Source of the DNA: Variovorax paradoxus
GTDB lineage: Bacteria > Pseudomonadota > Gammaproteobacteria > Burkholderiales > Burkholderiaceae_C
Direction of reading: 5' to 3'
Length of the DNA: 64,000 nucleotides
Assembly: GCF_018614955.1 (NCBI RefSeq)
Contig: NZ_JAGGNV010000027.1
Span: 205,420-269,419, forward strand
Part shown: in pieces, positions 29,762 to 38,433 of the stretch
How positions within the stretch are numbered: position 1 is the stretch's first letter
Layout: every line of letters begins with the position of its first letter
Notes under the pieces: generated by a model
What the model was told of the DNA's origin: nothing
The model's input: only the letters and a program-made list of their open reading frames with translations
The model's database searches: none
Position numbers and translations under genes: made by a program

Positions 29762-30604
29762 TCAATGTCGTTGCGGGCCCAAATCCAGATCCCACATCAC
29801 ATCCGCCCCCATGCGAAAAACCCGGCTCGCGGGGCGCGCGCAATCCCGCATCGCTGCGCTTTGCGGCAGCAGCAGGCCGGGGCGCCCACCGCCGATCAGC
29901 ACCGGCGCGACGCTGAGGTGCAGCCGGTCCATGCAGCCCTGCGCGATGAAGTGCGAGACCGTGACGCCGCCCCCTTCGACGAAGAGCACGCGCAGGCCGC
30001 GCTGCTGCAGCGCCGGAAGCAGTGCGCGCAAGTCCATCGCGCCCTTGGCGTCCACCAGGCCCGGCACGCCCAGCACCTGATCGGCAACTACGCGCTGCGC
30101 CGCTTCGGCCTCACGTGCTGCGTCGCAGACGAGCAGGGTCGGCGCCTGGCGATCGGTGAAGACGCGCAGCGTCGGCGCCAGGCGCAGGCCCGGGTCGAGC
30201 ACGACGCGTACCGGGTTCGCACCCGCCACGCGGCGCGTCGTGAGCTGCGGGTTGTCGATGGCCGCGCTGCCGGCGCCCACGATGACCGCATCGCTGAGTG
30301 CGCGCAGCCGGTGGAGATGCAGCAGCACCTGCTCGCCGTTCACGTAGTTGGAATCGCCGCCGCGGGTGGCGATGCAGCCGTCGAGGCTTTGGCCCAGCTG
30401 GCCGATCACCCAGGGCACGCCGTCGGGCGGCCGATAGAGCAGGGGTTGAAGCAGCGCGAGGAGCTCGACCGCTTCGTCGTCCCACTCGTCGTCCGGCACC
30501 AGCTGCGTCGCCTGCGGCTCGCCGCTGCGGCGACGCCGGGCGATGTCCAGGCACAGCGGCCACAGCGCTTGCACGCCGAACCTGCGGGGCTGGGTCGAGC
30601 TCAT
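29762..30604 (-). CDS. RibD C-terminal-type reductase
   Basis: This 280-residue protein has a RibD_C/dihydrofolate-reductase-like domain from about residue 65 to the end. The markers are [32 protein letters not shown] and the nucleotide-binding LFVEGGG followed by [13 protein letters not shown]. The deaminase half of RibD is absent; a 60-residue unrelated N-terminus replaces it. It probably reduces a ribosylated pyrimidine or pterin-like intermediate with NADPH. Coupled GTG starts near 30631-30634 overlapping the membrane-protein stop are an alternative to the ATG at 30604. Confidence 0.85.
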   Translation of the reverse strand: MSSTQPRRFGVQALWPLCLDIARRRRSGEPQATQLVPDDEWDDEAVELLALLQPLLYRPPDGVPWVIGQLGQSLDGCIATRGGDSNYVNGEQVLLHLHRLRALSDAVIVGAGSAAIDNPQLTTRRVAGANPVRVVLDPGLRLAPTLRVFTDRQAPTLLVCDAAREAEAAQRVVADQVLGVPGLVDAKGAMDLRALLPALQQRGLRVLFVEGGGVTVSHFIAQGCMDRLHLSVAPVLIGGGRPGLLLPQSAAMRDCARPASRVFRMGADVMWDLDLGPQRH

Positions 30605-30627
30605 GAGGGGGCGCGGGTTGTGGACAT

Positions 30628-31482
30628 TCACCACCTGGGCTTGTAGTAAGGGTCGTCCATGTTAGCGGCGGGCGTGTCGACCCCGCCCCAGTAGGCCAGT
30701 GCCAGCGCGGCGGCCACCCACAAGGCGGCCACCGCGGCGACGATCAGCGTTTCGACCCACGGACGGCCCTCGCCGCGCCGCAGGCGCCGATGCCCCCATC
30801 GCACCAGCGAGCCGGAAGTGAAGCACGCGGCCAGCAGCAGCAAGGCGCCCGGCCGGGCCGGCGTCAGCAGTGCCGTGGCCTGCGCCAGCGCCAGCCAGGC
30901 CAGCAGCGCGACGACGGCGCCGCTGGCGCCGAAAGCGATGCGCCCCACAGGCCAGAGCCACAGCGCGCAGCCCGCGAGCGCGGCGCCGAGCGCGAGGCTC
31001 AACTCGAACAGCAGGGCGGAGCCTGACATCATCGCGAGCGCTGCCAGCCCGAAGCTCGCGAGCACGAGCATCGCGATCGCATCGGCACGCCGCGGGGCTT
31101 CCTTCAACGCGGCGCGGATCACCGCCAGGCCCAGCAGCCAGACACCGATCTTGAGCGGGAGCGGCTGCCAGGCCAGGATCGCCAGCACCAGCGCCCACAG
31201 GATGCCGGCTGCCAGCCACTGCACGCGCCGGCCGGCGCGCATGGCTTCCAGGCCGAGGCCCAGCAGCGCAGCCGCCGCATAGACCCACGGCAGCTTTTCG
31301 GTCAGCGCGCCCGGCATCAGCCGCCAGCCCAGCACCCACAGCACGGTGCCGACGATCGCTACCGCAACGCCCGCCGCCGCACCCTGGACCGGGCCGAGCG
31401 CGCCGCGCAGAAGCCCCGTCGCCGCGAATGCGATGCAAAGCGGCAGCGCCAGGCTCTGGAACAGCGGGTGGTGGAAGTCCAT
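30628..31482 (-). CDS. Polytopic membrane protein of unknown function
   Basis: This 284-residue protein is almost entirely hydrophobic with about eight spans. No transporter or enzyme motif is recognised, and the C-terminus ends in a short polar DDPYYKPRW tail. The ATG at 31482 is preferred over a GTG at 31488. Its stop overlaps possible GTG starts of the RibD-type reductase, so the two are likely coupled and may serve the same pathway, for example in product export. Confidence 0.65.
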   Translation of the reverse strand: MDFHHPLFQSLALPLCIAFAATGLLRGALGPVQGAAAGVAVAIVGTVLWVLGWRLMPGALTEKLPWVYAAAALLGLGLEAMRAGRRVQWLAAGILWALVLAILAWQPLPLKIGVWLLGLAVIRAALKEAPRRADAIAMLVLASFGLAALAMMSGSALLFELSLALGAALAGCALWLWPVGRIAFGASGAVVALLAWLALAQATALLTPARPGALLLLAACFTSGSLVRWGHRRLRRGEGRPWVETLIVAAVAALWVAAALALAYWGGVDTPAANMDDPYYKPRW

Positions 31483-31511
31483 TCCCACGGTTATGCAGGT
31501 GCAATGCCGAT

Positions 31512-32183
31512 TCAGTCAACGCTGGCATCTTGGGGCGAAACGCCCTGTGCCAGTGCCGCATCGTGCTGCGCGACGAGGGCGCGGCCAAAGGCCTCGCGCT
31601 GCTGCAGGCGTTGCCAGTAGGCGGCCACGGCGGCGGGAAACTGCGCAGCTAGGCCCAGCTTGTTGGCCAGCATCAGCGCATAGCCGACCGAGATGTCGGC
31701 GGCAGTGAAACGTCCCGCGCTGAGGAAGTCTTGCTGCTGCAGCACCGCATCGATGCCGCGCAGCCGTGCCAGGAACCATCGCGTGTAGTCCTCGGCCGCC
31801 TGCGGCAGCTTGCGCTCGTCGGGCTCGAAGCGGGCGTAGCGCAGCACGATGGTCTGGGGGAAGGTCAGCGTGGCCTCGCCCTGGTGCAATCCGTTGAGCC
31901 AGGCACCGAAGCCGGGCTCGTGCGGCCGCACGGCCAGGCCGTGCAGGTTGTCGGGGTCGAAGCGCTCAGCCAGGTACTGGCAGATCGCGGCCGACTCCGT
32001 CATCCGCGTCTCGCCGTCGATGAGGTAGGGAATGGTGCCGAGCGGATTGATCTCCAGATAGCTGCGTTGCAGCGCGCGCGGCGGGAAGGGCAGCATGCGC
32101 AGCTCGTAGGGCGCGCCCAGCTCTTCGAGCATCCACAGCGGGCGGAAGGAACGGGCGCTGACGCAGTGGTAGAGGACGACCAT
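31512..32183 (-). CDS. Glutathione S-transferase family protein
   Basis: This 223-residue protein has a thioredoxin-like N-terminal domain (LYHCVSARSFRPLWMLEEL) with the G-site TRMTESAAICQYLAER containing the E-S pair that binds glutathione. An all-helical C-terminal domain follows. The nucleophile Ser is likely in CVSARSF. The length is normal. It is cytoplasmic. The gap to the membrane protein is 29 bases on the same strand, so co-transcription is possible. Confidence 0.88.
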   Translation of the reverse strand: MVVLYHCVSARSFRPLWMLEELGAPYELRMLPFPPRALQRSYLEINPLGTIPYLIDGETRMTESAAICQYLAERFDPDNLHGLAVRPHEPGFGAWLNGLHQGEATLTFPQTIVLRYARFEPDERKLPQAAEDYTRWFLARLRGIDAVLQQQDFLSAGRFTAADISVGYALMLANKLGLAAQFPAAVAAYWQRLQQREAFGRALVAQHDAALAQGVSPQDASVD

Positions 32184-32380
32184 CGGGCCGACTCTACCCG
32201 TGTCCGCAGCCCATTCAATCGAGCGTTGCTCCCGATTGCTTTACCAGCTTCCGGTGCTTGCTCAGCTCGGCCTGGAAGAAGGCCGGCGCAGGCTGTAGGC
32301 GTCGATGCGGCGGGTCATGGCGCGCATCCCAAGGGCGCCGCTTGCCGAGCGAGAATCTGCAGCATCAACGAAAGCCATCC

Positions 32381-33610
32381 ATGAATTCAAGCAGAGACAT
32401 CGTGATCATCGGCGGCGGCCACGCCGCCGCACAGCTGTGCGCCGGCCTGGCGGAGGCGGGGCAGGGCGCCCGCGTGCATCTGGTGTGCGAGGAGAGCTCA
32501 ATTCCCTATCACCGGCCGCCGCTGTCCAAGACCTTCCTCAAGAGTCCGGACGAGGCGCCGCAGCTCCATCGCGCCGAGGCGTGGTATGCCGAAGCCGGGA
32601 TCACGATGCACCTGGGCGACCCAGCGCTTGCGATCGATCGCGCGGCGCGCACCGTCACGCTGCGTTCGGGCACCGTGCTCGGCTGGGAGCGGCTGGTGCT
32701 CGCAACGGGCACGCGCGCACGCCGCCTGCCGGCGCTGGTGGGGCTGGAGAACGTGGCGCTGCTGCGCGCCGCCGACGAAGCCGCGCAGCTGCGTTCGATG
32801 TTGATGGCGGCGCAGCAGGTCACGGTGCTCGGAGGCGGCTTCATCGGCCTCGAGGTGGCGGCGACGGCACTGGCGCTCCGCAAGCGAGTGAGCGTGCTGG
32901 AGAGCGCGCCGCGGCTCTTGAGCCGTGCCGTGTCGCCCGCGCTGTCAGAGCATGTGCTCGCGACCCATCGCGCCGCGGGCATGGACATCCGGATCGGCGT
33001 GCAATGCGGCGCCTGGCAGACCGAGGGCCGGCGCCTCGCGGCGATCGAGGTCGACGGCGCGGCGCAGCCGGTCGACCTGCTGATGCTCGGCATTGGCGCC
33101 GTGCCCGAGACCGCGCTTGCGCAGGCCGCCGGGCTCGAATGCGCCGACGGCATCGTTGTCGATGCCTACATGCAGACCAGCGACGAGGCCGTGCTCGCGG
33201 TCGGCGACTGCACGCGCTTTCCGGATCGGCGCGCGGGCCAGGCCTTGCGGCTGGAGTCGGTGCAGAACGCCAACGACCAGGCGCGCACGGCGGTCGCGAC
33301 GCTGACCGGCGCGGCCCGACCGCACGATGCGGTGCCGTGGTTCTGGTCGGATCAGGGCAGCCTGCGCTTGCAGATGGCCGGGCTGGTCCCGGCCGAAGGC
33401 ACGGCCGGCGCAAGCATGGTGCGGCGTCCGGGCGCCAATCCGGCTTCGTTCTCGCTGCTGCACTACGTGGATGGCGTGCTGCGCTGCGTGGAGTCGGTCA
33501 ACGCGCCGGTGGACCACATGATGAGCCGCAAGCTGCTGGAGGCTGGACGCAGCCCGGACCCGGCGGTTGCAGCTGACCCCGCCGTGCCCTTGAAGACGCA
33601 CCTGGGCTAG
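32381..33610 (+). CDS. FAD-dependent NAD(P)H:ferredoxin/rubredoxin reductase-type oxidoreductase
   Basis: This 409-residue flavoprotein has an FAD-binding IIGGGHAAAQ near residue 9, the family PYHRPPLSK block and an NAD-binding VTVLGGGFIGLEVA near residue 147. A second FAD contact is in AVGDCTRFPD. This matches the BphA4/AlkT-type reductases that pass electrons from NAD(P)H to a ferredoxin or rubredoxin. No adjacent oxygenase or ferredoxin gene is present, so the partner is unknown. Start at the ATG at 32381. Confidence 0.88.
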   Translation: MNSSRDIVIIGGGHAAAQLCAGLAEAGQGARVHLVCEESSIPYHRPPLSKTFLKSPDEAPQLHRAEAWYAEAGITMHLGDPALAIDRAARTVTLRSGTVLGWERLVLATGTRARRLPALVGLENVALLRAADEAAQLRSMLMAAQQVTVLGGGFIGLEVAATALALRKRVSVLESAPRLLSRAVSPALSEHVLATHRAAGMDIRIGVQCGAWQTEGRRLAAIEVDGAAQPVDLLMLGIGAVPETALAQAAGLECADGIVVDAYMQTSDEAVLAVGDCTRFPDRRAGQALRLESVQNANDQARTAVATLTGAARPHDAVPWFWSDQGSLRLQMAGLVPAEGTAGASMVRRPGANPASFSLLHYVDGVLRCVESVNAPVDHMMSRKLLEAGRSPDPAVAADPAVPLKTHLG

Positions 33611-33828
33611 CTCGTCATGCTGCGGCGCCGTGCAGGCGCGGCGCTCCTGCGCAGCTCGGCGTCCATCACGCGGGTTCCGGCCGCGAGCGCGGCCTCATAG
33701 GTGTCGGCGCCGTATTCCGCCGATTTCAGAACCTTCCGCGGCGCGCCTTCGGTGTCGGTTTCGAGCAGCGTCCAGACGAAGGATCCGGGCGCCGGCTCAT
33801 CGATGGTGAGTTTGATCGGATTTTTCAT
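33607..33828 (-). CDS. Small hypothetical protein
   Basis: This 73-residue protein begins KNPIKLTIDEPAPGSFVWTL and contains a YEAALAAGTRVMDAEL helix, giving a strand-then-helix layout. No known domain is recognised. Its stop shares a CTAG with the convergent oxidoreductase stop at 33607-33610. The ATG at 33828 has weak purine content upstream. Confidence 0.55.
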   Translation of the reverse strand: MKNPIKLTIDEPAPGSFVWTLLETDTEGAPRKVLKSAEYGADTYEAALAAGTRVMDAELRRSAAPARRRSMTS

Positions 33829-33903
33829 GGCCCACTCATCCTGGGCGCCGGGGTCCTCGATTTCTGTAGGCGAAGGCCGATCGTCGCGCCGGTTACATCG
33901 TCC

Positions 33904-35346
33904 TCACGCCCTGGCCGGTTCTTCTTCCGCCGAGCGGCTTGGCGACGCGGTACGCAGCAGCAGCACCCCGAGCAGGCCTGCTGCCGCCGCGAAGACGGCA
34001 CCGACGATGAAAGCCACGTGATAGCCGCCGTTGAGCGCGGCCAGCGCCTGCGCGCCGGAGACCGTGAGCCGCTCGGTGCGCGCCGAGGCAAGGCTGGCGA
34101 GCACCGCGAGCCCCAACGCGCCGCCCATCATGAAAGACGTGTTGACGATGCCCGAAGCAAGGCCCGATTCGCTTGGCGCGACATCGCTCATCGCGACCAG
34201 CAGCATCGGGTTGAGCGCAATGCCGGCGCCGAGGCCGAGCAGCGTCATGCCGGGCATCACGTCGAGCAGGAAGCTGCCGTCCACCGGCGCGCGGGCGAAC
34301 AGCGCCAGTCCCGCGGCCGCCAGCAGCAGCCCGAACGCGAGCGGCCCGCGGTTGCCGAAGCGCATCACCAGCTTGGCCGAGAGGCCGAGCGAGAAGGCCG
34401 CCATGATGAGGTTGGCCGGCAGGAAGGCGAGGCCCACCTGCATCGGGCTATAGCCCAGCACCAGTTGCAGGTAGAGCGCCGAGATGAAGAACCACGCGAA
34501 CATGGCGGCAGCCCACAGCACGCCCATCACGTTGGCGACGGACACGTTGCGCAGGCGGAACAGGCGCAACGGCATCAGCGGATGGCGCACGCGCGCCTCG
34601 ATGGCGATGAAGACCGCCAGCAGTGCCGCCGCGATGCCGAGCAGGCCCAGCGTCTGCGTCGAAGTCCAGCCGATCTCGTTGCCGTTGACGATCGCATACA
34701 CCGCCAGCATCAACGAAAGCGTGACGCTCACCGCGCCGCCGACGTCGAGCTTCTCGCCGGCCGCATGCCCGGGCAGGTGCGGCAGCAGCGCGAGGCACAG
34801 CGCATAGACCGCCACGCCGATCGGCAGGTTGACGAGAAAGATCCAGTGCCAGCTGAGCACGTCGGTCAGCAGCCCGCCCAGCAGCACGCCGATGCTGCCG
34901 CCGCCGGCGCACACGAAGCCATAGACGCCCATCGCCTTGGCGCGTTCGGCCGGTTCGGTGAACAGGTTCATGATGAGCGACAGCGCGACCGCCGAGACCA
35001 CCGCGCCGCCCAGGCCCTGCACCGCGCGCGCGGCGATCAGCAGGGCTTGCGAGTTCGAGAGACCGCAGGCCAGCGAGGCCAGGGTGAACAGCGTGATGCC
35101 GAGCAGGAATAGCCGCCGATGCCCGAACAGGTCGCCCAGCCGGCCGCCCAGGAGCAGGAAGCCGCCGAAGGTGAGCATGTAGGCGTTCACCACCCAGACC
35201 AGCGAGGTCTCGGTGAAGCCGAGGTCGGTGCGGATCGAGGGCAGCGCCACGTTCACGATCGTGGTGTCGAGCACGATCATCAGCACGCCGAGACAGAGGA
35301 CCATGAGTGCCAGCCAGCGCCGGCGGCCTTCGATGTGCTGGCTCAT
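33904..35346 (-). CDS. MFS drug efflux transporter, DHA2 (EmrB/QacA) type
   Basis: This 480-residue inner-membrane protein has about 14 predicted spans. The DHA2 motif C-type LDTTIVNVALPSI is near residue 27, and motif A GGRLGDLFGHRR near residue 67. It should export amphiphilic compounds in exchange for protons. The ATG overlaps the SRPBCC gene stop by 4 bases, and an SDR gene lies upstream, forming a three-gene operon. A TetR-like palindrome lies before the first gene. Confidence 0.92.
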   Translation of the reverse strand: MSQHIEGRRRWLALMVLCLGVLMIVLDTTIVNVALPSIRTDLGFTETSLVWVVNAYMLTFGGFLLLGGRLGDLFGHRRLFLLGITLFTLASLACGLSNSQALLIAARAVQGLGGAVVSAVALSLIMNLFTEPAERAKAMGVYGFVCAGGGSIGVLLGGLLTDVLSWHWIFLVNLPIGVAVYALCLALLPHLPGHAAGEKLDVGGAVSVTLSLMLAVYAIVNGNEIGWTSTQTLGLLGIAAALLAVFIAIEARVRHPLMPLRLFRLRNVSVANVMGVLWAAAMFAWFFISALYLQLVLGYSPMQVGLAFLPANLIMAAFSLGLSAKLVMRFGNRGPLAFGLLLAAAGLALFARAPVDGSFLLDVMPGMTLLGLGAGIALNPMLLVAMSDVAPSESGLASGIVNTSFMMGGALGLAVLASLASARTERLTVSGAQALAALNGGYHVAFIVGAVFAAAAGLLGVLLLRTASPSRSAEEEPARA

Positions 35347-35876
35347 CCTTGCTTCTCCGCAGCCGTCTTGAGGTTGGCGAGGCCGGTCTCGAAGTCCTTG
35401 CCGACCATCGTGTCCATGTCGAAGAACAACTGCATGAGCTTCGCCATGTAAGGGTTGGGCCCGTACATCGCCCAGGTCAGCTTGGTGGCGCCGCCCTCGG
35501 GCTGCATCGTGAATTCGGCCGTGTTGTGAGATTCGAAGGGCTTGCTGAAGTCGAGCTGGATCGTGACCCGGGACGCCGGCGCGACCTCGGTGATCTCCAT
35601 GCGTCCGGCGCCGGCCTTGCCCTCGCCTTCCCATGCGTAGATGGCGCCCTTGCCGCTGGGTGGGCCGCTCAGGGTTCTCTTCATCCCCGGCTCCAGGTTC
35701 TCGTAGGGCGACCAGGCGCGCCAATTGCGGAAGTCGCTGAGGAGCGGAAGGATTTTTTCCGGCGGCGCCTTGATGGTGGCGCTGCGCTCGACGCGGAAGG
35801 TTTCGGGCTTGGTGGCTGCCCACCCGAGCAATGCGGCCAGCAGGACAACGATGGCGATGACGATGGTCTTGAGCAT
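35343..35876 (-). CDS. Membrane-anchored SRPBCC (polyketide-cyclase-like) protein
   Basis: This 177-residue protein has an N-terminal membrane anchor (LKTIVIAIVVLLAALLGWA, residues 2-20). An SRPBCC lipid-transfer-like domain follows (VERSATIKAPPEKILPLLSDF, WSPYENLEPGMKRTLSG). Such proteins bind hydrophobic ligands. It lies between the SDR and efflux genes in one operon, overlapping the latter by 4 bases. The ligand is unknown. Confidence 0.85.
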   Translation of the reverse strand: MLKTIVIAIVVLLAALLGWAATKPETFRVERSATIKAPPEKILPLLSDFRNWRAWSPYENLEPGMKRTLSGPPSGKGAIYAWEGEGKAGAGRMEITEVAPASRVTIQLDFSKPFESHNTAEFTMQPEGGATKLTWAMYGPNPYMAKLMQLFFDMDTMVGKDFETGLANLKTAAEKQG

Positions 35877-35892
35877 GAAAAAGAATCTCCGT

Positions 35893-36687
35893 TCAGTCGA
35901 CGAGAAAGCCGCAGCTGAGGTTGGCGACGGTGCCGGTGATGGCGCCGGCATAGCCGGAGGCCAGGAACACCGCCGTGTTCGCCACCTCGTCCAGCGTCGG
36001 CAGACGTTTTAGCAGCGTGCCGGCGGCGGCGCCTGCGAGCATCTGGTCGATGCCGAGGCCGGCGCGTTCGGCGATCGGACGGAACACCTCTCGCGTGTGT
36101 GAAGTCGCCACCGCCTCCGGAATCGCATGGGGTCGCATGCAGACGACGCGGATGCCGTGCGCACCGAGCTCGCCTGCCAGGTGGCGCGACATCGCCTCGA
36201 CCGCTGCGCTCGCCACGCAGTTTCCCATGTAGCCGGGTCCCGGCAGGCGGGCGCCTGGCGTCGAGAGAGTGAGGATCACGCCAGAACCCTTTTTGGCCAT
36301 GTGTCGTGCCACGGCCTGCGCGGTGATGAAGTTGCTGCGCGTGTAGACGCTGATCGGGTACTCGTAGTCCTGCAGCGAGAGGTTTGCGAAAGGCCTGCCC
36401 TGGACATGGGCGACGCCGATGGCATTCAACGCGATGTCGATGCCGCCCGCCTTCTGCGCCACGGCATCGGCATGCCGGTCGAGCGCTTGCGCGTCGAGCG
36501 CATCGACCGCCGCGCTTTCCGCCGCGCCGCCCGCGGCCTCGATGTCCGCTGCCACAGCCTCGAGCCGGGCCATCGTGCGGCCGGCGAGAAACACCTTGGC
36601 ACCTTCTCGGGCGAAGGCGCGTGCGACCGCACCGCCGATGGCGCCCCCGGCGCCGTGGATCACTGCAACCTTTTCGGCGAGCAGCAT
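35893..36687 (-). CDS. SDR-family protein lacking the catalytic Lys
   Basis: This 264-residue protein has the short-chain dehydrogenase fold with the cofactor loop GAGGAIGGAVA near residue 12 and NAIGVAH in place of NAG. The active-site Tyr is in GPGYMGNC; the position three after the intervening residues, normally Lys, is Cys. The catalytic Ser (TLSTPG) is kept. Loss of the Lys should weaken or change catalysis. The ATG at 36687 is preceded by GAGGAG. It is the first gene of the efflux operon. Confidence 0.82.
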   Translation of the reverse strand: MLLAEKVAVIHGAGGAIGGAVARAFAREGAKVFLAGRTMARLEAVAADIEAAGGAAESAAVDALDAQALDRHADAVAQKAGGIDIALNAIGVAHVQGRPFANLSLQDYEYPISVYTRSNFITAQAVARHMAKKGSGVILTLSTPGARLPGPGYMGNCVASAAVEAMSRHLAGELGAHGIRVVCMRPHAIPEAVATSHTREVFRPIAERAGLGIDQMLAGAAAGTLLKRLPTLDEVANTAVFLASGYAGAITGTVANLSCGFLVD

Positions 36688-36706
36688 GCGTATCTCCTCA
36701 GGTTTG

Positions 36707-36751
36707 TGTACACCATCCACAAACCATAGCAGAGATACTGGACGGTGTCCA
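36707..36751. promoter_or_regulatory. Duplicated operator-like palindrome upstream of the SDR operon
   Basis: The right element, TGGAC-GGT-GTCCA at 36739-36751, is perfectly palindromic. A related element, TGTACACCATCCA, lies at 36707-36719 and matches the inverse of the first at 11 of 13 positions. Two related palindromes 32 bp apart before an efflux operon suggest TetR-type control. No regulator gene is divergent here, so it may have been lost or be encoded elsewhere. Confidence 0.45.
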
Positions 36752-36810
36752 CATGCACCGTCTACGAGTATTCGGAATGCCGTCGAGCGCCGTCGCCGGC
36801 GCGAGGCTAC

Positions 36811-37137
36811 CTAGTAGCGATAGGGGTTGTTCGGGCGGCGGTCGTAGCGATTGGGCACGCCGTCGTTGTCGCGATCGCGGTCGTAGCGGTTAGGCACGCC
36901 GTCGCGGTCGTTGTCGCCCCAGCCGCGGCGGCGGTGATCCCAGCGATCGTCGCCATGCCCACGGTACGGCTGACCGTAGTAAGGCTGCCCGTAGTAGACC
37001 TCCGGCGGCGGAGGCGGTGCCGGAACCACGATCACGCGGTGCGGATAGCGCTCGCCGTATTCAGCATGGGCCGGGACAGTGATCGCGCCGAGCGACAGCA
37101 GGGCGGCGGCGCCAAGTGCGAAAGTGATCTTTCTCAT
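36811..37137 (-). CDS. Exported protein with Asp-rich calcium-type repeats
   Basis: This 108-residue protein has a signal peptide (about residues 1-25, ending AHA). A Pro- and Tyr-rich segment follows (PPPPPEVYYGQPYYGQPY). Near the C-terminus are two DxDxDGVPNRYD-type repeats, resembling thrombospondin-3/EF-like calcium loops. It probably acts in the periplasm or at the cell surface. The function is unknown. A GGAGCTCG purine stretch lies before the ATG. Confidence 0.75.
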   Translation of the reverse strand: MRKITFALGAAALLSLGAITVPAHAEYGERYPHRVIVVPAPPPPPEVYYGQPYYGQPYRGHGDDRWDHRRRGWGDNDRDGVPNRYDRDRDNDGVPNRYDRRPNNPYRY

Positions 37138-37266
37138 GCGAGCTCCTCGTGGTTGGAAGGAGCCTTCATCGTGCTCCCGCCATGTGAAGTAGGCGTAAGG
37201 CGCAAGCGAAATCTTGTATAGCCCTGTGTCGCCTCGGTGTCGTCCCTGCAACCCTTAATGTTCGCT

Positions 37267-37296
37267 TTGCAATTTTTGCTTACATGTAGTTAAAAT
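37267..37296 (+). promoter_or_regulatory. Sigma70-like promoter for a possibly leaderless gene
   Basis: TTGCAA (37267-37272) and TAAAAT (37291-37296) are separated by 18 bases in an unusually AT-rich patch. Transcription would begin near 37302-37304, right at the ATG of the small protein at 37304, where no ribosome-binding site is visible. This suggests a leaderless message. Confidence 0.45.
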
Positions 37297-37303
37297 GTAT
37301 TAC

Positions 37304-37492
37304 ATGAACACCGAGCGCGACAATTTCCACGATTGGGCAAGAGACAAGCCGGACACCTCGTTCGACACGCTTGCGCGACCCGATCTGCACGATGCGCCGG
37401 ACCATCGTGCGGTGCGTTGGGGACGGCTCGTGGTCCTGGCGCTGCTGGTGGTGGCGCTCGTCGTCGGCTTCAAGTGGCTCGCCGGACTCTAG
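37304..37492 (+). CDS. Small C-terminal tail-anchored membrane protein
   Basis: This 62-residue protein has a charged N-terminal half (Asp/Arg-rich) and one C-terminal transmembrane span ([15 protein letters not shown]). The ATG at 37304 is chosen from the promoter spacing; an in-frame ATG at 37295 would add three residues. Tail-anchored proteins of this size are often regulatory, but no family is recognised. Confidence 0.6.
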   Translation: MNTERDNFHDWARDKPDTSFDTLARPDLHDAPDHRAVRWGRLVVLALLVVALVVGFKWLAGL

Positions 37493-37599
37493 GTCTCCCC
37501 AAAGTCATAGAGCGGCATTACTCTTCCTGCGGTTCTTTCGAACCCTGCCAGCGTCTACGCTTGGCAAGGCGTCGCATCACAAACCCCGGAGAGCAAATC

Positions 37600-38424
37600 A
37601 TGAGCCACACCATCACCGTCCAAGACGGCACGCAGATCTACTACAAGGACTGGGGGGCGGGCCAGCCGGTCGTCTTCTCGCACGGCTGGCCGCTGACGGC
37701 CGACGCCTGGGACGCCCAGATGGTGTTCCTCGGCGAGCGCGGCTATCGCGTCATCGCCCACGACCGGCGCGGCCACGGCCGCTCCAGCCAGCCCTGGAAC
37801 GGCAACGACATGGACACCTACGCCGACGACCTGGCCGAGCTGATGAACAAGCTCGACATCAAGGACGCCGTGATGGTGGGCCATTCGACCGGCGGCGGCG
37901 AGGTGACGCGCTACATCGGCCGCCACGGCACGAAGCGCGTCGCCAAGGCCGTGCTGCTGGGCGCCGTGCCGCCGCTGATGCTGAAGACGGCCGCCAATCC
38001 GGGCGGCCTGCCGCTCGAGGTCTTCGACGGCATCCGCGCCGGCGTCACGGCCGACCGCTCGCAATTCTTCAAGGACCTGACGGTCCCCTTCTACGGCGCC
38101 AACCGGCCGAACGCCAAGGTTTCGCAGGGCCTGCGCGATTCGTTCTGGCTGCAAGGCATGATGGGCGGGCACAAGGGCCTGCTGGACTGCATCAAGCAGT
38201 TCTCTGAAACCGACTTCACCGAAGACCTCAAGAAGATCGACGTGCCGACCCTGATCGCGCATGGCGACGACGACCAGATCGTGCCGATTGGCGCCTCGGC
38301 CATGCTGTCGTCCAAGCTGGTCAAGGGCTCCACGCTGAAGGTCTATCCCGGTGCATCGCACGGCCTGGCCAGCACGCATGCCGAACAGTTCAACGCCGAT
38401 CTGCTGGCCTTCATCAAGGGTTGA
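37600..38424 (+). CDS. Alpha/beta hydrolase, non-heme chloroperoxidase type
   Basis: This 274-residue hydrolase carries the family pattern [27 protein letters not shown] and the nucleophile Ser in GHSTGGGEV (near residue 98). Asp lies in HGDDDQIVP and His in YPGASHG. This is the cofactor-free haloperoxidase/esterase branch (arylesterase-like), where perhydrolysis is usually a side activity. A GGAGAG ribosome site precedes the ATG. It is monocistronic and converges on the Mrp operon. Confidence 0.92.
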   Translation: MSHTITVQDGTQIYYKDWGAGQPVVFSHGWPLTADAWDAQMVFLGERGYRVIAHDRRGHGRSSQPWNGNDMDTYADDLAELMNKLDIKDAVMVGHSTGGGEVTRYIGRHGTKRVAKAVLLGAVPPLMLKTAANPGGLPLEVFDGIRAGVTADRSQFFKDLTVPFYGANRPNAKVSQGLRDSFWLQGMMGGHKGLLDCIKQFSETDFTEDLKKIDVPTLIAHGDDDQIVPIGASAMLSSKLVKGSTLKVYPGASHGLASTHAEQFNADLLAFIKG

Positions 38425-38433
38425 TCCCCCGTG

